Shown here one piece after another: positions 25,841 to 33,672 of a stretch of DNA of 64,000 nt. The stretch is from NCBI GenBank assembly GCA_001897295.1, contig MKSN01000001.1:392011-456010 (forward strand), in the 5' to 3' direction. Numbering within the stretch: the first letter of the stretch is position 1; each line of letters starts with the position of its first letter. A model generated the notes under the pieces. That model saw only the letters and a program-made list of their open reading frames with translations, was not told the DNA's origin and did not search any database. The position numbers and the translations under genes were made by a program. The DNA comes from Candidatus Saccharibacteria bacterium 49-20 (lineage in GTDB: Bacteria > Patescibacteriota > Saccharimonadia > Saccharimonadales > Saccharimonadaceae).

Positions 25841-26296
25841 ATGAAAATTACACCAAACGCATTCATGGGCTACTCCGCGCTTCCTTTTATTATCACTCTC
25901 ATCATACTCATTATTGGCGAGGTTGCATTAACGATACTATTCTTCGACCTTTTTAGTTTTTATTTGCTTATTGCAGGAGCGATGAGTCTCCTTGTCGGTG
26001 CGGGCTTTATCTACCGCGCACGCACGAGCTCATTTACACTCACCGAGACGGGCATTGAAGAGGTGAATTTTGGCAAGTCTTCACACATGAGTTTTGGCGA
26101 AATGAGCGGAGTCGTATACACCGAAAACGCATACGTCGGTAATACGCGCAAGCCCTGCCTGTATTTTCTGGATGCAAGCGGCAAGGTGCAGCATTCACTG
26201 TGTGGAATCTCGTGGAATATGAAAGACATTAAGGCGGTGTATGATGCAATTCCGGAGTCAAGTGTGGAGAAATCTGTTGCTGAGCGTGGGTATTAA
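25841..26296 (+). CDS. Small membrane protein with PH-like domain
   Basis: The 151-residue protein has two helices in the first 60 residues (LPFIITLIILIIGEVALTILFF and FYLLIAGAMSLLVGAGFIY), then a beta-rich domain (TSSFTLTETGIEEVNFGKSS, then EMSGVVYTENAYVGN) reminiscent of bacterial PH-like membrane proteins. Function unknown. TATACT ends seven bases before the ATG, so a leaderless mRNA is likely. Confidence 0.6.
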   Translation: MKITPNAFMGYSALPFIITLIILIIGEVALTILFFDLFSFYLLIAGAMSLLVGAGFIYRARTSSFTLTETGIEEVNFGKSSHMSFGEMSGVVYTENAYVGNTRKPCLYFLDASGKVQHSLCGISWNMKDIKAVYDAIPESSVEKSVAERGY

Positions 26297-26325
26297 AAAG
26301 ATTTGGCTACATATATAAAAAAAGA

Positions 26326-26355
26326 AAAAGTAGCCGCTTCGGCTGCTTTTTCTTT
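26326..26355 (+). terminator. Terminator after 25841-26296
   Basis: AAAAG-t-AGCCG (26326-26336) pairs with CGGCT-g-CTTTT (26340-26350), followed by TCTTT. Confidence 0.85.
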
Positions 26356-26375
26356 GGCTTAGGATAGTGAAGATG
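26353..26375 (+). repeat. tRNA-Gln-end-like repeat, copy 1 (degenerate)
   Basis: TTTGGCTTAGGATAGTGAAG: a diverged copy of the repeat seen at 26758, 27038 and 27492. It lies just before the stop of the minus-strand gene at 26392. Confidence 0.5.
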
Positions 26376-26391
26376 CTCCTGGAGAGAAATA

Positions 26392-26703
26392 CTACCATGG
26401 AGCCTTATGATATCCTTGAGCCGACGCCTCCTCAACCGTACATACATAATTATTTATCGAACTAAGAAACGTTGGACCATAATAGCTAGTCATGCCAGGT
26501 ACGCTGTATGACCATGCTGCGGCAAATTTGTTAGTAATGACTGGCAACCCTCCGCACTTAGCGATAACATAGGGCCATGAAGTATATCCTCCTATGAAAG
26601 GCAGGAACATTGATACCACATAAACAACTAAAAATAAAAATATGCCAATAGTAACTTTCAAAGGTTTTGATAGTTTTACTTTTTTCTGTTTTTCTTTAAC
26701 CAT
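26392..26703 (-). CDS. Small single-pass membrane protein, unknown
   Basis: The 103-residue protein has a Lys-rich N terminus (VKEKQKKVKLSKPLKV), one strong helix (TIGIFLFLVVYVVSMFLPFI) and an outside domain with two Cys residues (AKCGG, NNYVCTVEE) that could form a disulfide. No family recognised. TAATAT ends six bases before the ATG on the minus strand. Base composition is visibly AT-richer than the surrounding core genes, fitting an acquired cassette. Confidence 0.55.
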   Translation of the reverse strand: MVKEKQKKVKLSKPLKVTIGIFLFLVVYVVSMFLPFIGGYTSWPYVIAKCGGLPVITNKFAAAWSYSVPGMTSYYGPTFLSSINNYVCTVEEASAQGYHKAPW

Positions 26704-26757
26704 AAATGTATATTATCAAAAAAACGAGCCATTAAGACTCGTTTTAACATAAACGTG

Positions 26758-26786
26758 TTGGCTTGGGATAGCGGATGTGTTTTAGG
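26758..26786 (+). repeat. tRNA-Gln-end-like repeat, copy 2
   Basis: TTGGCTTGGGATAGCGGATG followed by tgttttagg. It aligns over its length with copies 3 and 4. Confidence 0.7.
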
Positions 26787-26809
26787 GTTTGAAATATGTA
26801 GAGTTATTA

Positions 26810-26983
26810 TCAAAACAGTACACCTAAAGCATGCACCGCAAGCCAAGCAATTCCTAAAAGAGCAAAAATAATCAAAACAAACCCAATTTTTTCACCACCC
26901 TTAATCTCTAGCCGACGCATTACTGATGGCAACCTTATAGCAATTAAAATAACAGCCATAAGAAGAATAAAAGTTTGAGTCAT
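26810..26983 (-). CDS. 57-residue membrane protein, unknown
   Basis: The short frame encodes MTQTFILLMAVILIAIRLP, a basic turn (VMRRLEIKGGEK) and a second hydrophobic stretch (IGFVLIIFALLGIAWLAVHA), so it should form a two-helix hairpin in the membrane. TATCAT ends six bases before the ATG on the minus strand, the same leaderless promoter spacing as in the surrounding genes, which is the main evidence that the frame is real. It lies between repeat copies 2 and 3. No function can be proposed. Confidence 0.55.
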   Translation of the reverse strand: MTQTFILLMAVILIAIRLPSVMRRLEIKGGEKIGFVLIIFALLGIAWLAVHALGVLF

Positions 26984-27037
26984 AAGCTTATGATAGCAAA
27001 CAAAAGAACTTCTAAAGAAGTTCTAAAGTGATTCAAT

Positions 27038-27066
27038 TTGGCTGGGGATAGTGGATGTGTTTCGGG
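27038..27066 (+). repeat. tRNA-Gln-end-like repeat, copy 3
   Basis: TTGGCTGGGGATAGTGGATG followed by tgtttcggg. Its first 12 bases equal the plus-strand sequence at the 3' end of the tRNA-Gln gene (28104-28115). Confidence 0.75.
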
Positions 27067-27070
27067 AAAA

Positions 27071-27424
27071 CTACGCAGACTTCACTATCGGAAATTTACC
27101 ATCCGACATCGGCCTATAAGGCCTAATGTCGATGACCGCATCAACACTTAAGGGTCCGTACAAATGAGGGAAATACTCCTCGGGAAAATCAGCCTTTTCA
27201 TCTACAACCTTTGCCGTTAATTTCGTTGGGTCAATAGTAAGCAGGACTAAGTCGAGTGTGTCGTGGTAAATTAAATCAGCCACAACGTTTACTTGTCGAG
27301 CATAGGATAAATGAATAAATCCATCTTCAAAAAAATCACGATGCAAAGAGCCTACTGTATATTCACCGGTTTTCTGTGCCGCAGTCCAATCTGTTCTTTT
27401 GGCAATATGATAAAGATGCTTCAT
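27071..27424 (-). CDS. DUF952 family protein
   Basis: The 117-residue protein has KHLYHIAKRTDWTAAQKTGE, DGFIHLSYARQVNVVAD and PHLYGPLSVDAVIDI, which match DUF952. DUF952 proteins resemble ADP-ribosyltransferase-type folds and have no established role. TATACT ends six bases before the ATG on the minus strand. The stop codon lies five bases from repeat copy 3. Confidence 0.8.
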   Translation of the reverse strand: MKHLYHIAKRTDWTAAQKTGEYTVGSLHRDFFEDGFIHLSYARQVNVVADLIYHDTLDLVLLTIDPTKLTAKVVDEKADFPEEYFPHLYGPLSVDAVIDIRPYRPMSDGKFPIVKSA

Positions 27425-27491
27425 GCAAATAGTATAGCAAAATATGCATTCTGTAATTAGAATGTATATTTGACTTTTGTTCGAATCTATC

Positions 27492-27520
27492 GTGGCTGGG
27501 GATAGTGGATATGTTTTAGG
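27492..27520 (+). repeat. tRNA-Gln-end-like repeat, copy 4
   Basis: GTGGCTGGGGATAGTGGATA followed by tgttttagg. It lies just upstream of the CIRCE element of hsp20. Confidence 0.7.
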
Positions 27521-27532
27521 ATGATATTAAAA

Positions 27533-27559
27533 TTAGCACTCTTGACTTTAGAGTGCTAA
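27533..27559 (+). promoter_or_regulatory. CIRCE operator (HrcA binding site) of hsp20
   Basis: A perfect inverted repeat TTAGCACTC - 9 bases - GAGTGCTAA, identical to the CIRCE consensus. The 9-base loop carries the -35 hexamer TTGACT (27542-27547). Confidence 0.95.
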
Positions 27560-27571
27560 CTTCAATATAAT
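27542..27571 (+). promoter_or_regulatory. hsp20 promoter
   Basis: TTGACT at 27542-27547, an 18-base spacer and TATAAT at 27566-27571. Because the -35 is inside CIRCE, HrcA binding should block RNA polymerase directly. Confidence 0.85.
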
Positions 27572-27626
27572 AAATTGTATGAAAGGTTTAACCTTTCGTT
27601 AACAAGTCAAATACAAGGAGGTTATT

Positions 27627-28049
27627 ATGAGTAACTTAATCAAATTTGATCCGTTTGCGGAAATCCAAGCCTTACAGAAGCAATTCTTCTCAGACGATTG
27701 GTTTTCGCCGATCAAAACAATGCAAATGCCAACAACGGACGTCTATACGTCGAAGGACGATAAGGAACTTCACGTAGAAGCTCATCTACCTAACTTCGAC
27801 CAGAAGGACATCAATATCAATGTTGATAAAGGCAACCTAATTATTCGCGCTGAGCGCCACGAGCAAGAAAAAGATAAGGATAAAAAATACATTGTGCGCG
27901 AAAGCTCTTCCAGCTTCTATCGAAGCATCCGCTTGCCAGAAGCCGCAGATGAGGACTCCATCAAGGCTAAGATGAAGGATGGTATTTTGAAAGTAACGGT
28001 TCAATTCAAAGAACTGCCAAAGCCAAAACAAATTGCGATTGAGGCTTAA
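27627..28049 (+). CDS. Hsp20 small heat-shock chaperone
   Basis: The 140-residue protein holds unfolding proteins in a refoldable state as an oligomer. The alpha-crystallin domain runs from about residue 35 to 128 (TDVYTSKDDKELHVEAHLP, then ADEDSIKAKMKDGILKVTV, the family signature), and the C-terminal IAI acts as the IxI oligomer contact. The start follows AAGGAGG seven bases upstream, a perfect Shine-Dalgarno site. CIRCE control predicts HrcA-mediated heat induction; hrcA itself is not in this window. Confidence 0.92.
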   Translation: MSNLIKFDPFAEIQALQKQFFSDDWFSPIKTMQMPTTDVYTSKDDKELHVEAHLPNFDQKDININVDKGNLIIRAERHEQEKDKDKKYIVRESSSSFYRSIRLPEAADEDSIKAKMKDGILKVTVQFKELPKPKQIAIEA

Positions 28050-28057
28050 ACTTACAA

Positions 28058-28092
28058 AAATAAGTGTCGGAGAAATCCGGCACTTATTCTAT
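28058..28092. terminator. Bidirectional terminator between hsp20 and tRNA-Gln
   Basis: AATAAGTGtCGGA and TCCGgCACTTATT form a long hairpin around gaaa, with an A-run before and a T-rich stretch after, so it can end transcripts from both sides. Confidence 0.8.
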
Positions 28093-28104
28093 TGCGCTTA
28101 TGCT

Positions 28105-28178
28105 TGGCTGGGGATGAGGGATTCGAACCCCCGATCACGGGACCAGAACCCGTTGCCTTACCGCTTGGCCAATCCCCA
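28105..28178 (-). tRNA. tRNA-Gln (anticodon CUG)
   Basis: The minus strand folds into a cloverleaf: acceptor TGGGGAT/ATCCCCA, anticodon loop TTCTGGT (CTG at positions 34-36), T arm GGGGGTTCGAATCCCTC-like, discriminator G. The 3' CCA is encoded (28107-28105). Confidence 0.92.
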
Positions 28179-28242
28179 GTACTGGTTGCACAGAGTAGAA
28201 TTATACTCGAGAACACCCAAAACCTCAAGCAGGGCCTACCAC

Positions 28243-29106
28243 TTACAGTACGCAGCGCAGGCTACGTCGATCAGATTCAACCACCAGCGTTGAATCTGCA
28301 TCAAGTGTGTACACTTCGCCGTCGAGCTGAATGGCAAGTGGCTTCGTAGTCCGACATTTGTAACGTGACTGGCTTGCGTCGTGGTGCAGACCTATAAGCG
28401 CGGCCGTCATTAAGTAGCCGATAAGACGTAGCTTCGAACCAAAGTGAATTGCATTTACTTCGAACTTTCCATCATACACAGAGGACTGCTGAGAAAGCTT
28501 AATTACTTTCGACATCGTCGGGATGTTGCTCAAGATTAAGCTGCTATACCTGCGAGTATCACCATCCTCGATGACTTTTGCGTAACGAAACGACAGCAAC
28601 GAGTGAAGTACTGTCCATTTCTCGCTCCATGCATTAGGACGGTCTTCGATGAGCTTTTTCGCCGCCACAGCGGTCACACCAATACCGGCGTAGGAGTGCG
28701 CGTACCTTAGCCACTCGGCGCCTTTTATCGTTCCAGATACTTTAAGCGTATCGATAGTGCGAAACTTTCTACTAATAATTGCATGCGCCATATCACCACT
28801 ATTAAGGCTTGAGTAGTGGTCATTCGCATTTCCCGATGGCAGTAACCCTACAACAAGTTTTGTATTTTTATGGCATAAAACTCCATTAATTAGCTCGTGA
28901 TACCCGCCATCACCACTTGATGAAATAAGGACCATTTCATCACCACGCCGCGCGTATGAGTCGGCAATCTCTGTTGCATGGCCAGGGTGAGTAGTTTGTC
29001 TCAAGCGAACCTCGATAGATTCATCCCGAAGTGCATTCGCAAGTCGCTCGGCATTGGCCTTTCCGTTGCCAGTGCTGTTTGGATTGTAAATAATGACTAC
29101 CCTCAT
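28243..29106 (-). CDS. Diacylglycerol kinase-like lipid kinase (YegS/DagK family)
   Basis: The 287-residue protein begins RVVIIYNPNSTGNGKANAE, the nucleotide-binding start of the family, and has SSSGDGGYHELINGVL where the family has GGDGTLNEV; the change of the second Gly/Asp region is mild. VGLLPSGNANDHYSSL matches the GTGND motif only in part. Members phosphorylate diacylglycerol or other lipids at the membrane. The gene overlaps the upstream PAP2 phosphatase gene by four bases, pairing a lipid kinase with a lipid phosphatase. Confidence 0.8.
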   Translation of the reverse strand: MRVVIIYNPNSTGNGKANAERLANALRDESIEVRLRQTTHPGHATEIADSYARRGDEMVLISSSGDGGYHELINGVLCHKNTKLVVGLLPSGNANDHYSSLNSGDMAHAIISRKFRTIDTLKVSGTIKGAEWLRYAHSYAGIGVTAVAAKKLIEDRPNAWSEKWTVLHSLLSFRYAKVIEDGDTRRYSSLILSNIPTMSKVIKLSQQSSVYDGKFEVNAIHFGSKLRLIGYLMTAALIGLHHDASQSRYKCRTTKPLAIQLDGEVYTLDADSTLVVESDRRSLRCVL

Positions 29107-29735
29107 GAAACGCTCCTTCTACGACGAGTCTGCGTAACGCGAGTAATACCAACTGCGGTGAAACTTGCAATCGAAAGTGAAAGCAGCCATCCGCCCATAA
29201 CGTCACTTGGATAATGCACCCCCAAGTATAGGCGAGAAAAGCTTACGGTAAGTACATATAACGAGACCACTGCAAACACAAATATTCTCCACTTTGTATG
29301 CCAGAAGTACGCCAGTAACACGATACCCAGCGCCATACTTGCGGTGGCGTGGCCGCTAGGGAAAGAGTAGCTTGTTTCTTGGATGAGCCATTCCCATAAG
29401 TCTGGCCTCGGTCGTTCAAATAGTGCTTTAAGGAGTAGGTTACAAATAATCATGCCGCCCATCACAATTATGATGAATGTCACAAGTTTATAGCGTTTTT
29501 TTACAAGTGAACTCGCTAGCAATAACAGAGTTACTATCGTCACGAAAATTGCACTGCCCAAATTTGTCACCGTAAGAAACAGGCTATCGAGATGGTGTGT
29601 TGCGTGGCTATTAATTGCCCTAAGTACCGCCTGATCAGCAGGCAAAAGCCAGCCCATAGAGACAAGTGTCGCGACGCACACAAAAAGGACGGAAGAAAAA
29701 ATACCGATACCAAGAAAAAGTTTACGTCGATGCAT
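29103..29735 (-). CDS. PAP2-family membrane phosphatase
   Basis: The 210-residue protein has five or six helices. The three phosphatase motifs are present: KALFERPRP (KX6RP), YSFPSGHATAS (PSGH) and RLYLGVHYPSDVMGG (SRX5HX3D-like). It probably dephosphorylates undecaprenyl pyrophosphate or phosphatidic acid outside the membrane. TATAGT lies nine bases before the ATG on the minus strand. It is the first gene of a two-gene operon with the lipid kinase. Confidence 0.88.
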   Translation of the reverse strand: MHRRKLFLGIGIFSSVLFVCVATLVSMGWLLPADQAVLRAINSHATHHLDSLFLTVTNLGSAIFVTIVTLLLLASSLVKKRYKLVTFIIIVMGGMIICNLLLKALFERPRPDLWEWLIQETSYSFPSGHATASMALGIVLLAYFWHTKWRIFVFAVVSLYVLTVSFSRLYLGVHYPSDVMGGWLLSLSIASFTAVGITRVTQTRRRRSVS

Positions 29736-29822
29736 CTACTATTTACTATACCCGATGAGGTGAGGCTGAAATTGAATAAAATCTCAATATAAAATGCGAA
29801 GCGCTTATGGTACAATTACTTC

Positions 29823-31694
29823 ATGATAAATCGGAGGGGATTTACACTTGTCGAGCTGATCGTCGTCATTGTGGTGATTGCGATTCTGGCGACATTAGCC
29901 ACACTCGGGTTCAACCGATATCTTGAAGACGGCCGCGATAACCGCCGCACCGCCAACGCAACCACCATTGCCGAAGCGCTCGAAAAATACTATGACAAAA
30001 ACGGCGAATACCCAAGCTGTGCAGCCATTACCGCCGCGGGCTCAATCGTCACGTCATCAACTCTAAAGGGTGTCGACCAGTCTGCGTTGCTCGTACCAGA
30101 CGCTGATTCAAGCGTCACAAACTCGATTAAGTGTGGAACAAACCTCACTCCAGGTGGCACGACAAATGACTTTATTCAATATGTAGGGGATGGCAGTGCA
30201 GATTGTAACGGATCAGGGTCATGTCTTTCGTACACACTTCGTTTCCGCAGCGAAGGTGATAGCAGCGTGTCTGAAATCACAAGTCGTCGCACCGCAAACA
30301 TCGCAACCTCGGGTGCAATTAAAAACCTCGCCGCAACACCAGTCTGTTTCACGGGCATTAACCTCACATGGTCATCAATCGCTAACACCACCAGCTACAC
30401 ATTACAGCGCGCAACCGACGAAAACTTCACCGCCAACCTCTCATCAAGCAGTCCAACCACTAATAGCAGTTCCGTTACCGGCCTTACGCCAGGAACCGAT
30501 TACTACTTCCGCGTAAAGCCAGAAGGAAACGGACAATCTGGTGTGTGGTCAAACGTTGCAACAACTTCACCACTCGAACTTGGTGCGCCAACTATCAGTG
30601 CGACCGTTAACTCGACTTCGCAAATTACGACCAACTGGACAACGTCAGCCAACGCAGGATGCGGCGGCTCAAGCACTACCTACACGGTACAGCGCGCAAC
30701 AAACAGTGCCTTTAGCGCAGGGCTCGCAAGCTTTGCTGGTCAAACGGGAACGAGCTATGTCCACACCGGCCTTACCGTGGGACAAACCTACTACTTCCGC
30801 GTCCAAGGCGTCACTACTGGCGACACAAGCAACTGGTCAAACACCGCCGCAACCTCTACCGTACCGAACGCACCGACTGGGCTAAGCGCCAGTGCGGCAT
30901 CATCAACGCAGTTCAATCTGTCATGGAACGCCTCAGCCGGTGCGACAAGCTATGTAATACGCTACGGCCAGAACTCGAATGCTAATAGCTGGAGTACGAC
31001 CTCAACCGGAACGAGCCTCTCGTTTGGTGGACACGCACAGGGTACCCAGTACTGGTTCCAAGTATTTGCCGTATCTGGCGGGGTTGAAAGCTCAGGTTCT
31101 AACATTGCGAGTGCAACCACCCCAATCGATGCACCGGGTGCCTACAACATGGGCGGCTCAACCGACGGTACATGGGTCAACGGATCGTCTCCTGTAAGCT
31201 GTCCGAGCGGTACGACTGCTGAGTTCTACTGGAATGCAAATGGCGGCTTCTGGGTACAGGGTACGCAGCACCGAAACGTTGGCTATTACCTCAACCCAGG
31301 TCAAGGCGTGACAATTCAGGTTGCAACGCGCTGCTACAAGGGAAGTGTCTATAGTGGCTGGACCTGGTCTAGCAACGCCTACGGCTACACACGTCCTGGC
31401 ATGAACCTTTGGATGTCACTTGGGGCCGACGGCTGTTCAGGTGGATTCTGTGGTCGCGTCGTGAACTCGGGCTGGAACAACATGTGTGGTACTGGTTCAC
31501 CGACTATTTACGCCCACCAGTACTCGGCCTACACAAGCTGGGTGGCCGACTCATCAACAGGCGACTCGATCCGCTGGAAGGGTGCTTCGGGTGCAGGCGT
31601 CTGGGTATATTACGACAATATTAATATTGGATGTACGTCATCATCGGGTGCCATCCAAGTACCAAGCGCATATAAATGTACGGGGTGTAGTTAG
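29823..31694 (+). CDS. Type IV pilin-like protein with fibronectin type III domains
   Basis: The 623-residue protein starts with a textbook prepilin segment, RRGFTLVELIVVIVVIAILA, with cleavage before Phe and Glu5 retained, then a pseudopilin helix and TIAEALEKYYDKNGEYPSC. About three fibronectin-III repeats follow (roughly residues 165-250, 255-340 and 345-430; e.g. NLTWSSIANTTSYTLQRA, APTGLSASAASSTQFNLSW). A C-terminal, aromatic and Cys-rich beta domain ends in YKCTGCS. The layout suggests a pilus-tip or surface adhesin assembled by type IV pilus machinery. TACAAT ends six bases before the ATG. Confidence 0.85.
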   Translation: MINRRGFTLVELIVVIVVIAILATLATLGFNRYLEDGRDNRRTANATTIAEALEKYYDKNGEYPSCAAITAAGSIVTSSTLKGVDQSALLVPDADSSVTNSIKCGTNLTPGGTTNDFIQYVGDGSADCNGSGSCLSYTLRFRSEGDSSVSEITSRRTANIATSGAIKNLAATPVCFTGINLTWSSIANTTSYTLQRATDENFTANLSSSSPTTNSSSVTGLTPGTDYYFRVKPEGNGQSGVWSNVATTSPLELGAPTISATVNSTSQITTNWTTSANAGCGGSSTTYTVQRATNSAFSAGLASFAGQTGTSYVHTGLTVGQTYYFRVQGVTTGDTSNWSNTAATSTVPNAPTGLSASAASSTQFNLSWNASAGATSYVIRYGQNSNANSWSTTSTGTSLSFGGHAQGTQYWFQVFAVSGGVESSGSNIASATTPIDAPGAYNMGGSTDGTWVNGSSPVSCPSGTTAEFYWNANGGFWVQGTQHRNVGYYLNPGQGVTIQVATRCYKGSVYSGWTWSSNAYGYTRPGMNLWMSLGADGCSGGFCGRVVNSGWNNMCGTGSPTIYAHQYSAYTSWVADSSTGDSIRWKGASGAGVWVYYDNINIGCTSSSGAIQVPSAYKCTGCS

Positions 31695-31696
31695 AT

Positions 31697-32407
31697 ATGA
31701 AGAAACTCAACAAGAAAACCAAGCTGAGAATTGGCATCATTAGCGCGACTGTACTCATCGTGGTCGCAGGAGTCATCGCATACTTCTTACTTGCACCGAA
31801 AGAAGATACTTCATCAAATGGTGCTAGCGAAGTACCGCTCTCCGAAACACCAAACCTTGGCGCATGTTCGCTCACTACGCCAGAAAAACTCAAGAACTCT
31901 GAGCTTGCAGGTGGCAATATTATTTCCGTTAGCGAAGGGACTCGCGTGGGCATTAAAAGCCCAGATGGATCAACTGCTGATGCCTGCCGCTATAGCTTTA
32001 CTACAAAAGCTTCAGAAGATAACACTATTACTATTGCAGCCTACGCAGCAGTCGTAAGGACTGATACAAATCCAACCAACTCTGCAGACTATAGTTGGTC
32101 GCAGGCTGCAGGTACTTCACCGCAAATGTACTTCGCTGAAAAGAAAAACGATGATGAGAAGCGCGTCATCGACATCGTCCAACAACCACTTGGTGGAACT
32201 GTCCTGCTGCTTACTATCGATCAGCCGACGGATGCACTGACATTCCCTAAGGGTGCCGCGCAGTGGTATCTTGCCGACATCGCAAAAAGCGCCGATATTG
32301 AAGCCCTCGAGAAAGCAGCAAATAAGTCAGCCGGTACCGATACTTCAGATGGCCCAGGTACGCCACCAAGCTCTACAAAAGTCGAGACGCTAAAGCCAGA
32401 AAACTAG
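31697..32407 (+). CDS. Membrane-anchored extracytoplasmic protein, unknown
   Basis: The 236-residue protein has a basic N terminus, one signal anchor (about residues 12-35, IGIISATVLIVVAGVIAYFL) and an outside domain with two Cys residues (GACSLTT, DACRYSF). A disordered, Thr/Pro/Ser-rich tail follows. It starts two bases after the stop of the pilin-like gene, so the two are co-transcribed and may work together at the surface. No family recognised. Confidence 0.65.
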   Translation: MKKLNKKTKLRIGIISATVLIVVAGVIAYFLLAPKEDTSSNGASEVPLSETPNLGACSLTTPEKLKNSELAGGNIISVSEGTRVGIKSPDGSTADACRYSFTTKASEDNTITIAAYAAVVRTDTNPTNSADYSWSQAAGTSPQMYFAEKKNDDEKRVIDIVQQPLGGTVLLLTIDQPTDALTFPKGAAQWYLADIAKSADIEALEKAANKSAGTDTSDGPGTPPSSTKVETLKPEN

Positions 32408-32892
32408 CTCGTCATAATACGACGATAGCTAAACTTCGCATGAGGGCGCCACCCACCGGTGGCGTCGCTGTCATATTGATAGATAATGCCATTTTTGACT
32501 TCACGAATCAAAATAAGCGCAGGGCTGTACGGGGCAAGTGTTTTATAGAACGCAATATCCTGATCGTTGACAACCTTGCGGCCAGGAAAGATTTCCTGAA
32601 ACTTTGCCGTTCCAACTTCATCAAAGTAATGCACTTGGCCTTTAGGCGGCATATACATTTCAGGTTGCAAACCAACCCGAGATACGATTTTTTGAATGTC
32701 TGAAAGGTAAAGGCGCGCCTCACCATCAACATAAAGATAGAGCTGCTTTTTGCCAGTCAAAAACAAGGTCGCCTCGACGCTCCGCCCCACAGGGAAGTGA
32801 CGCGCAATCACTGAATCAATTTCGGCCGTAACACCAAATTTCTCTTTAATCTGACGCTCTAGGGCAACATCGTCGTACAGCTGGTCGTTCAT
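32404..32892 (-). CDS. Conserved-looking soluble protein, unknown
   Basis: The 162-residue protein reads as an alpha/beta domain (VEATLFLTGKKQLYLYVDG, then ARLYLSDIQKIVSRVG) followed by GGWRPHAKFSYRRIMTS. No family recognised. TACAAT ends seven bases before the ATG on the minus strand. Its stop overlaps the convergent gene by four bases. Confidence 0.6.
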   Translation of the reverse strand: MNDQLYDDVALERQIKEKFGVTAEIDSVIARHFPVGRSVEATLFLTGKKQLYLYVDGEARLYLSDIQKIVSRVGLQPEMYMPPKGQVHYFDEVGTAKFQEIFPGRKVVNDQDIAFYKTLAPYSPALILIREVKNGIIYQYDSDATGGWRPHAKFSYRRIMTS

Positions 32893-32949
32893 AGGCTATA
32901 TTGTACCACCGAATGGCCGAAATACAACTCGCCACCCCTGTAAAACATA

Positions 32950-32978
32950 TTGACTTTTTTATGCATAAGTGGTATAAT
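32950..32978 (+). promoter_or_regulatory. Sigma70-type promoter of GC-rich operon 33018-33665
   Basis: TTGACT at 32950-32955, a 17-base spacer starting with ttt, and TATAAT at 32973-32978, followed by a 34-base leader. Confidence 0.8.
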
Positions 32979-33017
32979 GCATGAATGCAGCACCGTGCTG
33001 CAACGAGAGGAAGTGTC

Positions 33018-33326
33018 ATGACAGGCAAGACGCTGGATCTGGTTCGGATCCGTCCGAACGAGGCCTACCTGATCACCACCGAGCAGGGAACCGTCTACTA
33101 CGTGCGACTCGATACGGTCGCAGAGCGCAGCAAGACGCGCATGGAGAAGGTGCACGTGCTGATCGCCACGATGGGCCGAGAGCCCTTCATCGAAACACCT
33201 CACGAGGTGCAGCGAACCGTGACGGTCGGCGAGCCCTGGCGACAGGACCCGTACGACCCGCCCAACCCGGGACGCGCCACCAGCGCAATCCGCTCGATCG
33301 AGCGCACCGCGATGCTGGCGGCCTGA
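33018..33326 (+). CDS. GC-rich orphan protein, 102 residues (first gene of pair)
   Basis: The ATG at 33018 follows AGAGGAAG with good spacing; an upstream in-frame ATG at 32985 lies too close to the transcript start. The protein is small, Arg-rich and probably beta-rich (LVRIRPNEAYLITTEQGTVY, then HVLIATMGREPFIETPHEV). No family recognised. It forms a two-gene operon with 33327-33665, whose ATG follows its TGA directly. The two proteins share short themes (KTLDLVRIRPNEAYLI against ETFDLMNLEPGQVVVI), so they may be distant duplicates or form one complex. Confidence 0.6.
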   Translation: MTGKTLDLVRIRPNEAYLITTEQGTVYYVRLDTVAERSKTRMEKVHVLIATMGREPFIETPHEVQRTVTVGEPWRQDPYDPPNPGRATSAIRSIERTAMLAA

Positions 33327-33665
33327 ATGGCGAACGAATTCGCAACCGTTCGAGAAGCCCTCGAGGCCCGCGTGGTCACCGAGACATTCGACCTGATGAA
33401 TCTCGAGCCTGGACAGGTGGTCGTCATTCGGACGCCCGCTTCGCACTGGTGGATTCGGCCCGCTGGAGACCGTTTCGTCATCGACGAGAAGGACTCGACC
33501 AGGGTTCGCGGACTGTGGGTCATGACCGACTCGCAGCGTGCCCATGCGCCCAACATCAATCCGCACACACTGCTCGCCAAGCGAGTCATCGTACGCGGTG
33601 AGAGCTGGGGTGTCGGAGGCCGCGCCACCGATCGAGTCATTTCGATCAAGGTGGAAAGCCCGTAG
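33327..33665 (+). CDS. GC-rich orphan protein, 112 residues (second gene of pair)
   Basis: The ATG follows the TGA of the first gene without a gap, so translation is probably coupled. The protein has a predicted helix then strands (VREALEARVVTETFDLMNLE, PGQVVVIRTPASHWWIRP) and ends in RVISIKVESP. No family recognised. Possible kinship with the product of the first gene is weak and seen only in the segment ETFDLMNLEPGQVVVIRTP. Codon use is G/C-ending as in the other GC-rich units. Confidence 0.6.
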   Translation: MANEFATVREALEARVVTETFDLMNLEPGQVVVIRTPASHWWIRPAGDRFVIDEKDSTRVRGLWVMTDSQRAHAPNINPHTLLAKRVIVRGESWGVGGRATDRVISIKVESP

Positions 33666-33672
33666 TGCGCCT

